Shown piece by piece: positions 12,082 through 23,060 of a stretch of DNA of 64,000 nt (the first letter of the stretch is position 1; the number at the start of each line of letters is the position of its first letter). The DNA is from Taiwanofungus camphoratus (lineage: Eukaryota > Basidiomycota > Agaricomycetes > Polyporales > Taiwanofungaceae): assembly GCA_003999685.1 (NCBI GenBank), contig CP021233.1, forward strand, positions 310,001 to 374,000, in the 5' to 3' direction. Under the pieces are notes generated by a model. It was not told the origin of the DNA, did not search any database, and saw only the letters and a list, made by a program, of their open reading frames with translations. A program made the position numbers and the translations under genes.

Positions 12082-13900
12082 ATGTCTCTCTTTCGAAATC
12101 GTCGTCGATCTCCGCATCCCCTCGACGAGACAGGCATTCTGAAGGTTGACACTAACTCATCTCGTTCAATCGTCGGCTTCAATGGAGAAACAGCACCCAC
12201 CTCGTCAATCGGCCGACGAATATCTCTGTCGTTCGTTACTTCCAGACTAGCCACAAAAACAAAGCGCAATCGTTCTAGTTTACAGCCAGTCGGTCATGCA
12301 GTTGGCTTCCCTAGGACAATATCCAGAAGCAGTTCACCCTCACCAACTCCCTCGCTCGATATCCGGATGCCAAACGGACTAGGTAGGAGGGCGAGCGAGG
12401 AGCTAAATGGAGAGATTTTCGTACCATCCGACCTCATCAGTGTACCCCAAAAGGACGAACGGGTACGGAGCTTGAGCACACCGAACCCTCCTCGAAACGA
12501 CTTTGTCAAGTGGAATGAAGTGCTATCTTCGTTGCAGGAGGAGGTTCCCAGCGGTGCAGGGCCAGTTATTTCACGAATATCATCCGAGATTTTCAAGGTC
12601 GTGTTCTCTTTTGCATTGCGTGCCGATATTGCCTCACTCGCGCTCGTTTCGAGGGCATTCTTGACCCCCGCCCTCCACGCCCTGTATAGCAACTTAGACC
12701 TGCGGGATCTTGACAGTCGTCGCGTTAATCAGTGCATCAGTCTCCTTGCGTCCAAAAAGGCTTTAGCTGGGTTCGTCCGTAATTTCGCTTGTCGCGTCCT
12801 TCCCTCGTCCAAGGATAGTGCGACATCATTCTATGCCGTGACATTTGCCATCGCCTTCGCGAACATGTATCAGCTCGTGTCGCTCACTATTTCCCGATTC
12901 GATGTCCATCTTCTCTTCCACGCTACGTTTCGCCTCAGGAGGCTGACTATCCTTTCGGAAGCCATAAGCCCGGACGAGTTCCCTGATCTGACGGCCTGGC
13001 TCGTGAGGCAGCCGAGTATTCTCTCACTCTCGTTACCCAACTTTGTCATCAGCACTCACACTGACTATCCTATTAACGACTCAAGCAATAATGGCCACAC
13101 GGACACATCCAATACCCACACACTACGATCTCATACTACACTTTGTCTATTTCCTCCGCATCTACTATCACGCTTAACTCACTTCCACGGGCCTGCTGCA
13201 ATAGTACCCACTGTAATCTCGGGACGACCAGTTCGATCAGTCGTTCTCCACATCCACAACACACTCTATGATGGTTTGAAACCCTCTGCAATCATGTCTG
13301 CCCTAGCGAGTTCAGGATACAGTCTTAAGCAATTGTCAATCAAAGCCGCCTCAAGCCGAATTGACGCTCGCACGTTGGAGAGGGTGTTCATGTCCGTAGG
13401 TGCAGAATTAGGTGGTCGATTGGAGGTCCTCGAGGTCCAGTGGGTGCTCGAAGATGAAGTAAGCTTTTCACTCTGTTGATGATCGCATTGTCTGATGCGG
13501 CATGCAGATCCTGTACAAGCAGCTCCATTCGGCGCTCCCTCGTTTTCGTACCCTACGGACTGTGCGCTTATATCGTCGCTCACCGCCCCCACCCCCAAGT
13601 TCTCCTCCGCCAACTGCCCCGCTGCCGCCGACTTCTCCGCTACCCTCCTCTTCAACGCTGTCTGTCCCTTCTTCTCCGATATCTATTCGCAGCCGACCCA
13701 ACAGCGCTCAGGGCTTTGCCTTGGATATACCTCTACCGCGTGCACATGAGCGGTCTCACTTGGGCTCATGGAGCAAATACTGCCCGTCTCTTAGGACGGT
13801 AGTGTTTCTGTCAGGTGCCGAGTGGCACATCAAACCGTATCCATTGGTAGGCCGCAATTCTGTTCCGCCATCCTTCGTCTTCGTAGGCCTTACAGCGTAA
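12082..13900 (+). CDS. F-box-like / leucine-rich-repeat-like protein
   Basis: Two exons (12082-13458 and 13508-13900) around a 49-bp intron give 589 residues. Residues 1-150 are Ser/Pro/Arg-rich and probably disordered. At about 160 comes ISRISSEIFKVVFSFALRAD followed by IASLALVSRAFLTPALHALY, the pattern of a fungal F-box-like helix pair and the first strand of a repeat fold. The rest has leucine-rich segments (LVSLTISRFDVHLL, LRRLTILSE, SILSLSLPNF, LKQLSIKAASS) that suggest an irregular LRR solenoid. The second exon contains a long Pro/Ser run. By analogy it would be an SCF substrate adaptor, but no close family is recognised. The start is ATG 12082; the nearby upstream in-frame codon is TTG. 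Confidence 0.75.
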
Positions 13901-14327
13901 CAATAATAGTCCTCAGTGAAGCATAGCTAAGAGTGTTTACTTCGTCGTGTCACTTGCTGCATGTATCAGTATATCCCTATTATGTTCTTTGCTATGGTTC
14001 TCCTTCCATAAACTGATGCATGAGGTTTATACCCACCATCTTGTGACTTACATGCCAGCATGTTCTTGTGAATGCGGCGTACGTAGTAATTCCTCTAGAA
14101 CCGAGCTAGAACGACAGGCCAAGGGTCGAGCATCCACTTGATCAGTCGAGAGCGTTGTCAGCAAGTCACGACCCCGCGGCATAATCAAATCACGTGAAAT
14201 GCGATCGGCCAAATAGGCACAAAGGACACGAGAAATAAATTATCACTTCCATCAAATATGCCAGTTACGCCTTTCTTGTTTGAATAGAACTCCGCGCCGC
14301 TCACTGTTGCAACGCTTGAATACGACT
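13901..14327. other. peroxiredoxin upstream region
   Basis: 427 bp between the F-box-like gene and the peroxiredoxin. A CACGTG palindrome sits at 14191-14196, about 130 bp before the peroxiredoxin ATG. It could be a bHLH site, but this is a six-base match only. No gene is seen. Confidence 0.4.
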
Positions 14328-15275
14328 ATGGTCGCCATCGTCCAGAAACCTGCGCCCGGATTCAAGGCCACGGCCGTCGTTGATGGTCAGTTCCAGGATA
14401 TTTCTCTATCTGACTACTTCGGACAATGGTAATTATATTGCTAGTGTATTAATAGTCCAGTACGACTCATCAATTCTTTGTCTTTGTCAGGGTGGTTCTC
14501 TTCTTCTATCCCCTGTAAGTCGTGGCCTCAATGCCCATTCCTAGTAGGTATTGAGGGTTGCCTTCTTAGTGACTTCACTTTCGTATGCCCAACTGAAATC
14601 CTTGCCTTCAATGACGCCCTTCCTCAATTCAAGGAGCTGAACACTACTGTCCTCAGTATGCACATAGAGCTTCCGGAACGCATACATGTTGATCTTACTG
14701 GTAATTTCAGGCGTCTCAACTGATTCACACTACGCGCATTTGGCATGGGCCACGCAAGACCGCAAGCAGGGTGGTCTTGGTCCGAACCTCAAGCTCCCCA
14801 TGATTGCGGATAAGAACACGCAGATCTCACGCGACTACGGGGTTTTGATCGAGGAAGAGGGTGTTGCTCTTCGCGGTCTCTTCTTGATTGACCCCAAGGG
14901 TACCCTGAGGTATGATCCTCTTAGTTGACACGTTATCAAGTGGCACCGACGTACTATTGTCGCTCTTTTCCGCTAGGCAAATCACAATCAACGATTTACC
15001 AGTCGGTCGCTCTGTCGATGAGACCATTCGTCTGATCAAGGCGTTCCAGTTCACTGTATGTCGATCTACCGTCATTTCCATTGATATTAACACTGGCAGC
15101 CATACTGACCGTTTAAAAGGACGAACATGGTGAGGTTTGCCCTGCCAACTGGACAGAAGGCGGCAAGACGATCAAAGCTGATCCCAAGGGTTCATTGGAG
15201 TATTTTTCCACAGCGGGTGCAAATGGTCATACAGACGCTAAAGGGACTACCAAGAAGCGTGCTCGCGTTGACTGA
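14328..15275 (+). CDS. typical 2-Cys peroxiredoxin (Tsa1/Prx1 type)
   Basis: Six exons join to 214 residues: 14328-14428, 14491-14514, 14570-14655, 14711-14909, 14977-15055 and 15120-15275. The peroxidatic cysteine is in [10 protein letters not shown] and the resolving cysteine in GEVCPANW, the arrangement of dimeric 2-Cys enzymes. The [12 protein letters not shown] segment and [12 protein letters not shown] are also family features. It reduces peroxides in the cytosol using thioredoxin and can act as a chaperone when over-oxidised. The tail after the resolving cysteine is long (about 40 residues) and ends in a basic KKRARVD, which might be a nuclear signal and differs from the usual YF-ended tail. 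The second exon is only 24 nt. The gene is intact and converges on TRM112. Confidence 0.95.
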
Positions 15276-15685
15276 GGTTTCATCTGTTCATTCTTGGAGG
15301 CTATAGAAGCAAAGACTATGAGAAGACGTCGAAGACTCAGACTTTGCAGCTATGGTACACCAACATCTTGTGTATCTCACTTTATTTAGACTTTCCCTGT
15401 AGATATAGAGTTGACAGACAGACTGCTGCTTGATTGCCCAATGCTAAAAACGACGATTCGCCGTCCGCGACTGTCAGTCGTGAAAATTTCTCCACTCATA
15501 ATATAGTCTTGTTCGCTAGTACTATCACCAGTTCAATGTACAGTGCAGTTATTTGATACACATGTCTGGCTTGAACATACAATCCACGCACGTCTAAGTT
15601 CACTGTTGCCTCCTTGCATAATAGATTCATAACGTCCTGTTGTTTTGGGGGGAAGCTTGTGTCCGGACTGGAGAATGGTGGTGTT
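15276..15685. other. convergent 3' region, peroxiredoxin and TRM112
   Basis: About 410 bp between two convergent stop codons. It must contain both 3' untranslated regions. I see no further gene. Confidence 0.5.
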
Positions 15686-16251
15686 TCAACCGATCTCATG
15701 TTCTGTCAAAAGCTAGAGAAGTAGAGGCGGTTAGCAATCGTGACAATAAGGATGTCTTTGAGTTTCCTGACCATGTTTGGAATACCATTAGAGATGAGAT
15801 AGGAATGCTGACAGTTGGGACAAATCATTGCACCTTCTTCGACATGTATCTGCACGGAATGTCTCGTGGGTTGGAAGTGCCAGTGAGCCTGATATGAGAA
15901 AATTGGCACAACATACCTGAAACAAAACGTGATGCAATTTTTGCAGAAATTCATCATCTAACATCGCCGGAGGTTCGTCTGGTAAGGACGTATCACCAAG
16001 CTGATATTCCACGAGCCAGAGATCAGGCTGGCTGACTCGACGATACCGTACATCGCTTCAATGCTCACCTGCCTAGCTGTATTGACGAGAGCAGCCCATT
16101 CAATTCGGGGGATAAAGCCGCGCAGGAAATCAGGGTTGAGTTCGGCATCACGAATTTCAATCTGGGCATCCTTGAATTGCAGAGGGAAGTTATTTGACGT
16201 ACAACCTTTGGCGTGACATGCAAGGAGGTTGTGCGTAATCAGGCGGACCAT
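15686..16251 (-). CDS. TRM112: multifunctional methyltransferase activator TRM112
   Basis: Four exons (16251-16069, 16000-15917, 15849-15772, 15712-15686) give 123 residues, the normal size. The start MVRLITHNLLACHAKGC and the second zinc-binding pair ICPNC form the Zn-ribbon, and FPLQF, PDFLRGFIPRIEW and NGIPNM are family signatures. The last exon encodes only LLTEHEIG, which matches the conserved C-terminus, so the longer read-through of exon 3 is not used. TRM112 is the obligate partner of several methyltransferases that modify tRNA, 18S rRNA and release factor eRF1. It is head to head with RRP45. Confidence 0.96.
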
Positions 16252-16434
16252 TGTGGCAGAACAATATCTTGATAAAAGTAAATGTAAAGATCAAGTGTAA
16301 GGTAATCTCGAAACCGTGACACCATTCAAGAACACCGTAAATGGCAAGCGTCGATCGGGCGTCGGGTCGGACAAACCAACAAAACTATTTCTTGTCCGAC
16401 GTTATTCCCACCTGGATCCAAAAGTTCAAAAATC
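16252..16434. promoter_or_regulatory. bidirectional TRM112/RRP45 promoter
   Basis: Only 183 bp separate the two divergent start codons, so both promoters must overlap here. Both products act in RNA processing or translation, which fits joint control. No clear TATA box was seen. Confidence 0.5.
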
Positions 16435-17542
16435 ATGCCGCGCCCACCATCTCCATCAATACCGGAGAAGGACTTCCTCTACAATGCGCTTAGACAATCT
16501 CTACGTCTCGATGGGCGAAATTTACTTGAGATGCGTACACCTACTTTGACTTTTGGGCCAGAACTAGGTTGGGTTGAATGCTCACTGGGAAAAACACGGT
16601 ACGTCCTTCGTTGAAGCACCCGGTGTTTATCAAAAGACAATACACTAAGTGTCAGCGTGAATCCTGTACCTTCAGCGTTCTTGCGCAAGTAGACGGGAAA
16701 ATGGTGAAGCCCCCGCCAGAACGCCCGCTCGAAGGGATTATCGCCATTCACTCTGAAATCTCACCCATGGCATCCAGTGATTACGAACCAGGCCGGTAGG
16801 TATGTGCGCACTATACGTACTGGCTCAGAGCTCTCACTTTATTCGACTATCTAGCCCATCAGACGAGGAGGTTACCATGACGCGCATGCTTGACAAAGTC
16901 CTTCGGAGGAGCGATGTAGTGGACAAGGAGTCTCTTTGTGTGCTCGCAGGACAGCGTGTGCGTATGCTTTATTAATTTGGTCGGTCTTCATTACTAGAAC
17001 AAAATTTACCGACACTGCAGGTATGGCATTTACGGCTGACGATACACTGTCTAGCTGATGCAGGCAATTTACTTGATTGTGCCTGCTTAGCGGGTGTAGT
17101 TGCGCTCAAGCACTTCAGGAGACCAGAAGTCGAAGTGGTGGGCGACGAAGTGGCGATTGTATGTTTTGGGTCTGTGTTACATAATTTCTCATTCGTTCTC
17201 AGCCCTTTCTCTTAGCATCATCCCTCGGAGAGGGCGCCAATGCCTTTGTCAATGCATCATACGCCATTCTGTCTGACCTTTGCCTATTTTCCCGATCCTG
17301 CGATTCTACCGGTCCTCGACCCCTCACATTTGGAGCAGCGCCTTAGTGCGGGTCTTCTTTCCGTAGCTCTCAACGCGCAACGTGAGCTGTGCGTCGTGCA
17401 GAAGGCCGGTGGTGTACCGCTTGCATCAGAAGAAGTTCTGCGGATTGTGGACATTGCTGTCGGCAAAGTTAAGGAGCTTGACAAAATTGTAGAGGCAAGA
17501 CTCCGAGAGGACTGGGCGGAAAGAAATGTTGAGGTGAGGTAA
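16435..17542 (+). CDS. RRP45: exosome ring subunit RRP45 (EXOSC9)
   Basis: Five exons (16435-16598, 16676-16795, 16855-16957, 17021-17158, 17216-17542) give 283 residues. The N-terminus FLYNALRQSLRLDGRNLLEMR and the RNase PH-fold segments LAGQRVWHLRLTIHCLAD, ACLAGVVALKHFRRPEV and LCVVQKAGGVPL fit the RRP45 group of RNase PH-like exosome subunits. In this family the fold is catalytically inactive and the subunit helps form the six-member ring that guides RNA to Rrp44/Rrp6. The protein stops soon after the RNase PH fold and lacks the long acidic tail of the human protein. The stop at 17540-17542 overlaps a possible splice donor, so a further short exon cannot be ruled out. Confidence 0.9.
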
Positions 17543-17775
17543 TGTTCATTAATGTTGTGTTTCCTACCTTGCTGTCATGGATTGGGTGACTATTAGTCCA
17601 ACCAGTAATGTGACGAAATTCCTTGATGCCGTCGGGAATTGGATTGCTGTATGTCAAGGCGCTTAACCGTATTAAGTTCAAACTCCAACGTCGGATTCTG
17701 CCGACTCCTATAAACCTCGCGTCGAGCGTGTCGAAGCTTAAATAGCATTCTCCCACCCTTCACCCGCTCAAACAG

Positions 17776-20700
17776 ATGGCCCATCCACTTGTCTGGCAAA
17801 GAAAATATTTTTTCTATCCCATTGGAAATACGTCAGCCGTATGTCTGACGAGGGATATCACCCCCGAGGAACACGCCAACGTCCTCCTCCTTGGATGTGG
17901 GGACCCAAGAAACATCCTCAACACAGTCTTTTGTGAGCCTCAGAGTGGTAAATCCCTCCAATTTTTCGTCTCTATATAGACTGGCTTTATCTTTCGATAG
18001 GAAGTCGTATGCTTGACTTCACATGCTGTGATATGGACCCTGCTGTTTTGGGTATGTAGTCAAATTTGCATGTTATGTAATAGATTATTCACCCACCGCA
18101 GCCCGTAACGTGCTTCTCTTTACTCTGATAGCCGACAAATACCCCTACACAACTGCAGTGTGGAATATATTCTTCCACATGTATTTGGACAAAAATGCAT
18201 ATGCAGTCTTAATTGAACAATGCAGGAAACTCATCGATGTATCTTCGAGTCTCCAGCGTTGGAATACTTCCCCATACGGCCCCTTTATCAAGATGTGTAC
18301 CGAATACACATTATCAGAGCTTCGGCGCCACTGGATGCTGTACGTGGGCGCGCAGAACTTACCGCGTGAGCGTATGAAAGCAATCCGTGACGCCTTTGCT
18401 CAGGCAGCCAAGCCATCATTGGAGGGAGTCTCCATTAACCTCAGTTCTGCACGTTCTGCAGGTCCTGCGATGCTCATGGCGCTGGCGGTTTCTTCGGAAC
18501 AATTCAATAATTACTGGAAAAATGGCGTGACCTCGAATGACCCCGTGCAGATCGCTGCTGCTACTCTACTTAACCCTACGTTCATCTATTCATTGGGTGG
18601 TGAAGGCTGCTCTGTCCACTATGGGACCGATCCTCTGATTTCGTTCCATCTTGCTCCCGTATTTGGGAACGCGAAGGGGTCCGTATCTGTGACCAAGTTG
18701 GTAAACGCTGCTAAAGCCGAGTTCAGTGATTGGTGCTCAGCATTTCAAGCTGCTCTTACTTCCAAGCCCTCCACTGTTCCAGTTATTCGCTTTTTCCTGG
18801 GTGAAGCCACCGCTGTATGCCGTGCACTCCACGCATTCGCCACGACGGGAACGCTGGAATCGAGGGTGCCTGTCGCTGACTGGAATGCTCACTTAATCCA
18901 ACTAAGTAGCGAAGACTACGTGGTAGGCGGCGCGCCGACTCGGTTCAATGTTATCGACACATCGAATTTGGATGATCATATTGGGCTTTTGAACATTTTG
19001 ATCGCTGCAGTCCCCCTGTTATCAAGTTCTCCACCATTTGGTGTACTCTATACAGAATCACTACTGGCCCGTAGCAATGATGCGACAAAGGAGTTTACCA
19101 AACGCCTGTACGCCGATATTGCGGTTATTGGCCTCATCCTCGGCTTGTGCCCAGTAGACTATCTGTCTGGCTTCACCACGCGATCGAATTGGCATGAATT
19201 GATGATATACAGCACTGTAAAAGAAAAAGCGACCCAGTTCCATCAAGTAACGACATGGAAGTCACCTGCCGCTGGAGACAGTGTTTCTATTCAGAACGCA
19301 GCACTACAGCTTCCAGTTTTCGATACGCGCCAATTGGGAACGTTCCTGTATGATATGTATTGCCGGCTGTTTGAGCAGGAGGATGCCGCGCATTTCTTGC
19401 GGCTCAATCAGGATAATATCGTGAAAGCATGGGCAGAATCCAATCTTGTTCATTACACTCGCGAAAGCTTCGTGTTGTTTCTGAGGCTCGTCAGGGACAA
19501 ACTGCGCATCTCTCAGGAGCAATGGCGAGAAGTCATGGGCAAATTCTTTGACCTTCAGACAGCCGATCGCTCCTTCCCGATGGACTCGAACAGTAGGCAG
19601 GACTTTGCTACACAGCTGCATCGATATGGTGTGTACACAACCCCTTTCATAGAGAGTGGGCTGCCCAAGATTGGCCCGTTCAAGCATTGGAATACTGTCC
19701 CTTCTCTTGTCCGAATCATTCTGACCATCCCGCGTGAGAACTTCGCTGTACTCGACGAGTCGGTCGAGCAAATATGCACCCCACTGCTGCAATGCGAGAT
19801 CAGAGGCGACTGGTCCCATAACCATTTTTCGTCAGTCCATGCCGTATTTGGAACTGCCACCATCATGGGTACCAAGGCTCGTCCGTGGGCTGTACTCAAT
19901 GATGATGCAGAAGGGCGGAATGGGACATCGTCTATTGTGGTATCTTTCACCGTGTTGACCAAGTATTTGACAGCGTTTGGGCCTATGGAGAACCTCAGCG
20001 TGTGTATCTCGGTTTGTGGCACACCTGGGAGTGCGGTACCCACCTCTAAACTGGGGATATGGCTCACACTCTTCAGTGCGAGACTGATGGATGTATCTCA
20101 TGTCAATATCCTGCCTGAACAACCCTTACTTACTCGGAAAGCGTATGACTCGTCGCCTTTGGCTCTACCCATGACAAACACCGGTCTGTCAGCTCAGATC
20201 GGTCAACTAGGCGGTGTGACAGTCGAGTTGGACGAGCAATGCGAGTTAGTGACTTCCTTCACTGCGAGGGTTTCTGTAGAAAGTGAGGACGTCAAGCGTG
20301 CGTTCCAGTCTGGAGCCACACCGCAGATTGTACAGATATCACCTTGTGTGATGAGACTCACCATTGTCGGCCATCCGCAGGACGTTCCGTTTCCCTTCCC
20401 TGTGATAGGAAGCAAAAATAAGCTTCGTCTTGCTAGAAAGTCGCTTTACGTTGAAGTGGGTTCTTTTCATGGTCTGCTGTGGTTCAATTTCCATGAATTC
20501 ATTACCTTCATAGGTGGTAATTCCGATCTCGGATCCATTCAAAGAGGACGGCATGAAGCTCAATCCGTTCCCAGTGGTCAGCACAGACAAGAATTTAAAT
20601 TTGTGGAACATTCACCGCATCAACTTGTCCCGCCTCCCAGTCTTGGACGTCAATGCGACAAAGTTGGATCGATGGCTCAATCCTCATGTGGGATCGATGA

Positions 20701-21437
20701 TGTCCTCGCGGGAGCGTTCCCTCAGGAAGAAACACAGGGAGGACGCCTTAATGTTCATTAAAGACTCACTGCACATGATTTTTGTTCGGTCGTCTGGCAT
20801 TCAAGCAGGACCTCCGCGACGACTGTTCGCCTTGCTAGACAAAGCCACGAACAACTGCGACACCATATTTTTCGTCAGTGAGCTGCGTTTCGATGTGCAT
20901 TCTCATACCATGATATGCGATGGGTATGTGCTCCCGCTTACGGACGACCTCATGCCAAGAATTAGGGATCCCTTTGGCAAGCTCTTGCGCCAGGGCGACG
21001 TGGTGCATGTGTCGGCATTCAAGGGCGAGATGCAAGCGTGGAAGCAGTTGTTACCCGCACTTGTCGAGCGGTGTCGCTCGTGGAAGCATGGCGACAATTG
21101 CGAATACAAAGCCCAGGGCAGGATCCCTCTCTCGGAGGAGACGGATACGGATCCACTGTGCAGTTGTGGAAGAGGGAAGGACACGGAGGGCATGTGTAAG
21201 GTGGGTCTGTGGAGCAAGCTGGCGCCATATGTCACCAGGGTTGCGCTGTCGCCGCTGTTCGCGGTTTCATATATGGAGACCATAGGCCGCGACCCGACAG
21301 CGCACAAATGTTCTGTGTGCAGAGGAAGAGGTAAGCCTAAGATAATGGTGTGCAAGGGGTGCAACAAGACGCGCTACTGTTCTGGGGCATGCCAGAAGAA
21401 GGACTGGAAAACACACAAACCACGCTGCAAGCCCTGA
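17776..21437 (+). CDS. DUF4470 and MYND zinc-finger protein
   Basis: Four exons (17776-17947, 18001-18051, 18102-20455, 20514-21437) give 1166 residues. The first 110 or so residues (VLLLGCGDPRNILNTVF, LDFTCCDMDPAVLARNVLL) match DUF4470, a methyltransferase-like fold common in fungal MYND proteins. A long middle region of about 950 residues is unassigned. The C-terminus is a MYND finger with CSVC, VCKGC, RYCSGACQKKDW and a final HKPRC. MYND fingers bind proline-rich peptides. Whether the N-terminal fold has enzyme activity is unknown. It is one of a lineage-expanded family in mushrooms. The gene is intact. Confidence 0.9.
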
Positions 21438-22173
21438 TAGCATTTCTCGTTTCATCGCTTCAGAGCCCACTTGGATCTTGATACCGACCAGAGTTGTCGA
21501 CGATTGTTGTCTTGTGTTCGTTGTATGTAGTACGCGTCGGGAAATGCATATTGCTTGCACGCCCCACGCCTCAGCCTGAGACCTCAGACCTTCCGGCCCG
21601 CTGTACACCGCGGCCCATCGACCACCCGGTATGCCCGCAGTTCGTTCTGCACACACACCGGCTGTCCACTCGCCCCAAAATTAAGTGAGCCCTCCAACGC
21701 GCGGCTCGCCATGAGCAGCAACGCGCATGCCACTCACGCCTTCAAGCGTCTGAGCGCAAACACGTGATCGCGTCAAATCACCATTTATTTCTAGTCGACA
21801 AGGACAGAGCACGGGCTGGCCAAACGTACCACTAGCACACGCACAGCCGTAATTAAATTGTTCTATAAGCACGATCCACACGCCCACGAGCGAACCGAGC
21901 ACGAGAGCACACCATGAGGAGCGACCAACAACTCGAAAGCAACACGGAAAGCAGACCAACGTAGAGTAGTCGAAAACAACACGCAAGGGGAGGAAAAAAG
22001 TGTCCATCGGATGACCAAACACACCCTGCACATTAGAAGACGCGAGGGCTGACCGAACACACGAAGCGCAGCGCTGGACCTGGCGGCGGGGGTAGGGAGA
22101 AGGGGCTCAGAGCCAGCGTTACGCGCACTGACAACGCGAAACGACGTACCTCACCAGACGTGCAGACAAGAGC
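21438..22173. other. intergenic, MYND gene to hydrophobin
   Basis: About 735 bp between the convergent MYND gene and the proline-rich hydrophobin. It holds their 3' ends. No gene or clear repeat is seen. Confidence 0.5.
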
Positions 22174-23060
22174 TCACAACGAGACGACGATGGGAACACA
22201 CCCGATGTTGATCAGTCCATCTGCACCGCCACAAAAAAAAAAAGGCATCAGCACAGCGCCCGCCGCCGGAATACGCGAGCCCGCAGCCGCAAGCACTCAC
22301 TAAACTGGTTCCCCTCGCAGCACACCGGCACCGAGCCGCACGTCTCCCCGGCCACGAGCCCGCTGCAGCTCTGGCCGACGAGCCCGCCGAGCCCGACGAC
22401 GTCGTCGAGCACGTAGTCGAGCAGCCCGAGCAGCCCGCGCATCGACGGCGTCGGGTCCGACGCGGGCGCGAGGCTGTTGCAGCACTGGATCGGCCCGGTC
22501 GTGCATTGGCTCGCGGTGGAGTTGGACGAGGACGGGGAGGAGGGGGAAGGAGGGTCGGAGGACGAGGGGGGCGAGGTGGGCACGGCGATGGGGACGGATT
22601 GCGTGGGCGTGGGCGTCCAGGTTGCCTCGACCGAGCTCGTCTCGCTGGGGAAGGCGGGGGGCGTCCAGGTTTCCTCGGCCGAGCTCGTTGCGCTAGGGAA
22701 GGCAGGCGGCGTCCACGTAGGCTCGGCCTCGGTCGACGAGGGCTCCGTGGGGGGCGTCCACGTGGGCTCGGCCTCCGTCGTCGACGCCGGGGGCGTCCAG
22801 GGCGGCAGAGTGGGCGGGACGGGGAGCGACGGCGACGGCGGGACGGGGAACGACGGGGCGGGGGGAGTAGGCGGGGCGGGCAGGGAGGGCGTGGGGGGGT
22901 TGGGGAAGACGGGGCCGGTGGGCTCCGCGGGGGCGGACGCGGTCGAAGTGGGGGAGTCGGTGCAGCCGCAGTCCTCGACGGGCCCAAGGGGGAGAGCGGC
23001 GGCGTGGCCGAGGAGGCCGAGGGCGGCAGCGAGGGCGATGAGCGAGGTGCGTACGCGCAT
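22174..23060 (-). CDS. class I hydrophobin with proline-rich stalk
   Basis: Two exons (23060-22301, 22220-22174) give 268 residues, more than twice the usual hydrophobin length. A signal peptide (MRVRTSLIALAAALGLLGHA) is followed by a Pro/Ser/Thr-rich stalk of about 140 residues. It contains imperfect repeats such as TWTPPAFPSATSSAE, TWTPPAFPSETSSVE and TWTPPTEPSSTEAEP. The hydrophobin domain follows with the eight-cysteine pattern: QCTTGPIQCC, QSCSG, ETCGSVPVCC and IGCVPIVVSL. Two more cysteines (EDCGC) precede the stalk. The intron lies between the C6-C7 pair and C8. It probably self-assembles at the wall-air boundary, with the stalk perhaps glycosylated or wall-bound. The start is ATG 23060; four upstream codons in frame begin with TTG. 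Confidence 0.92.
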
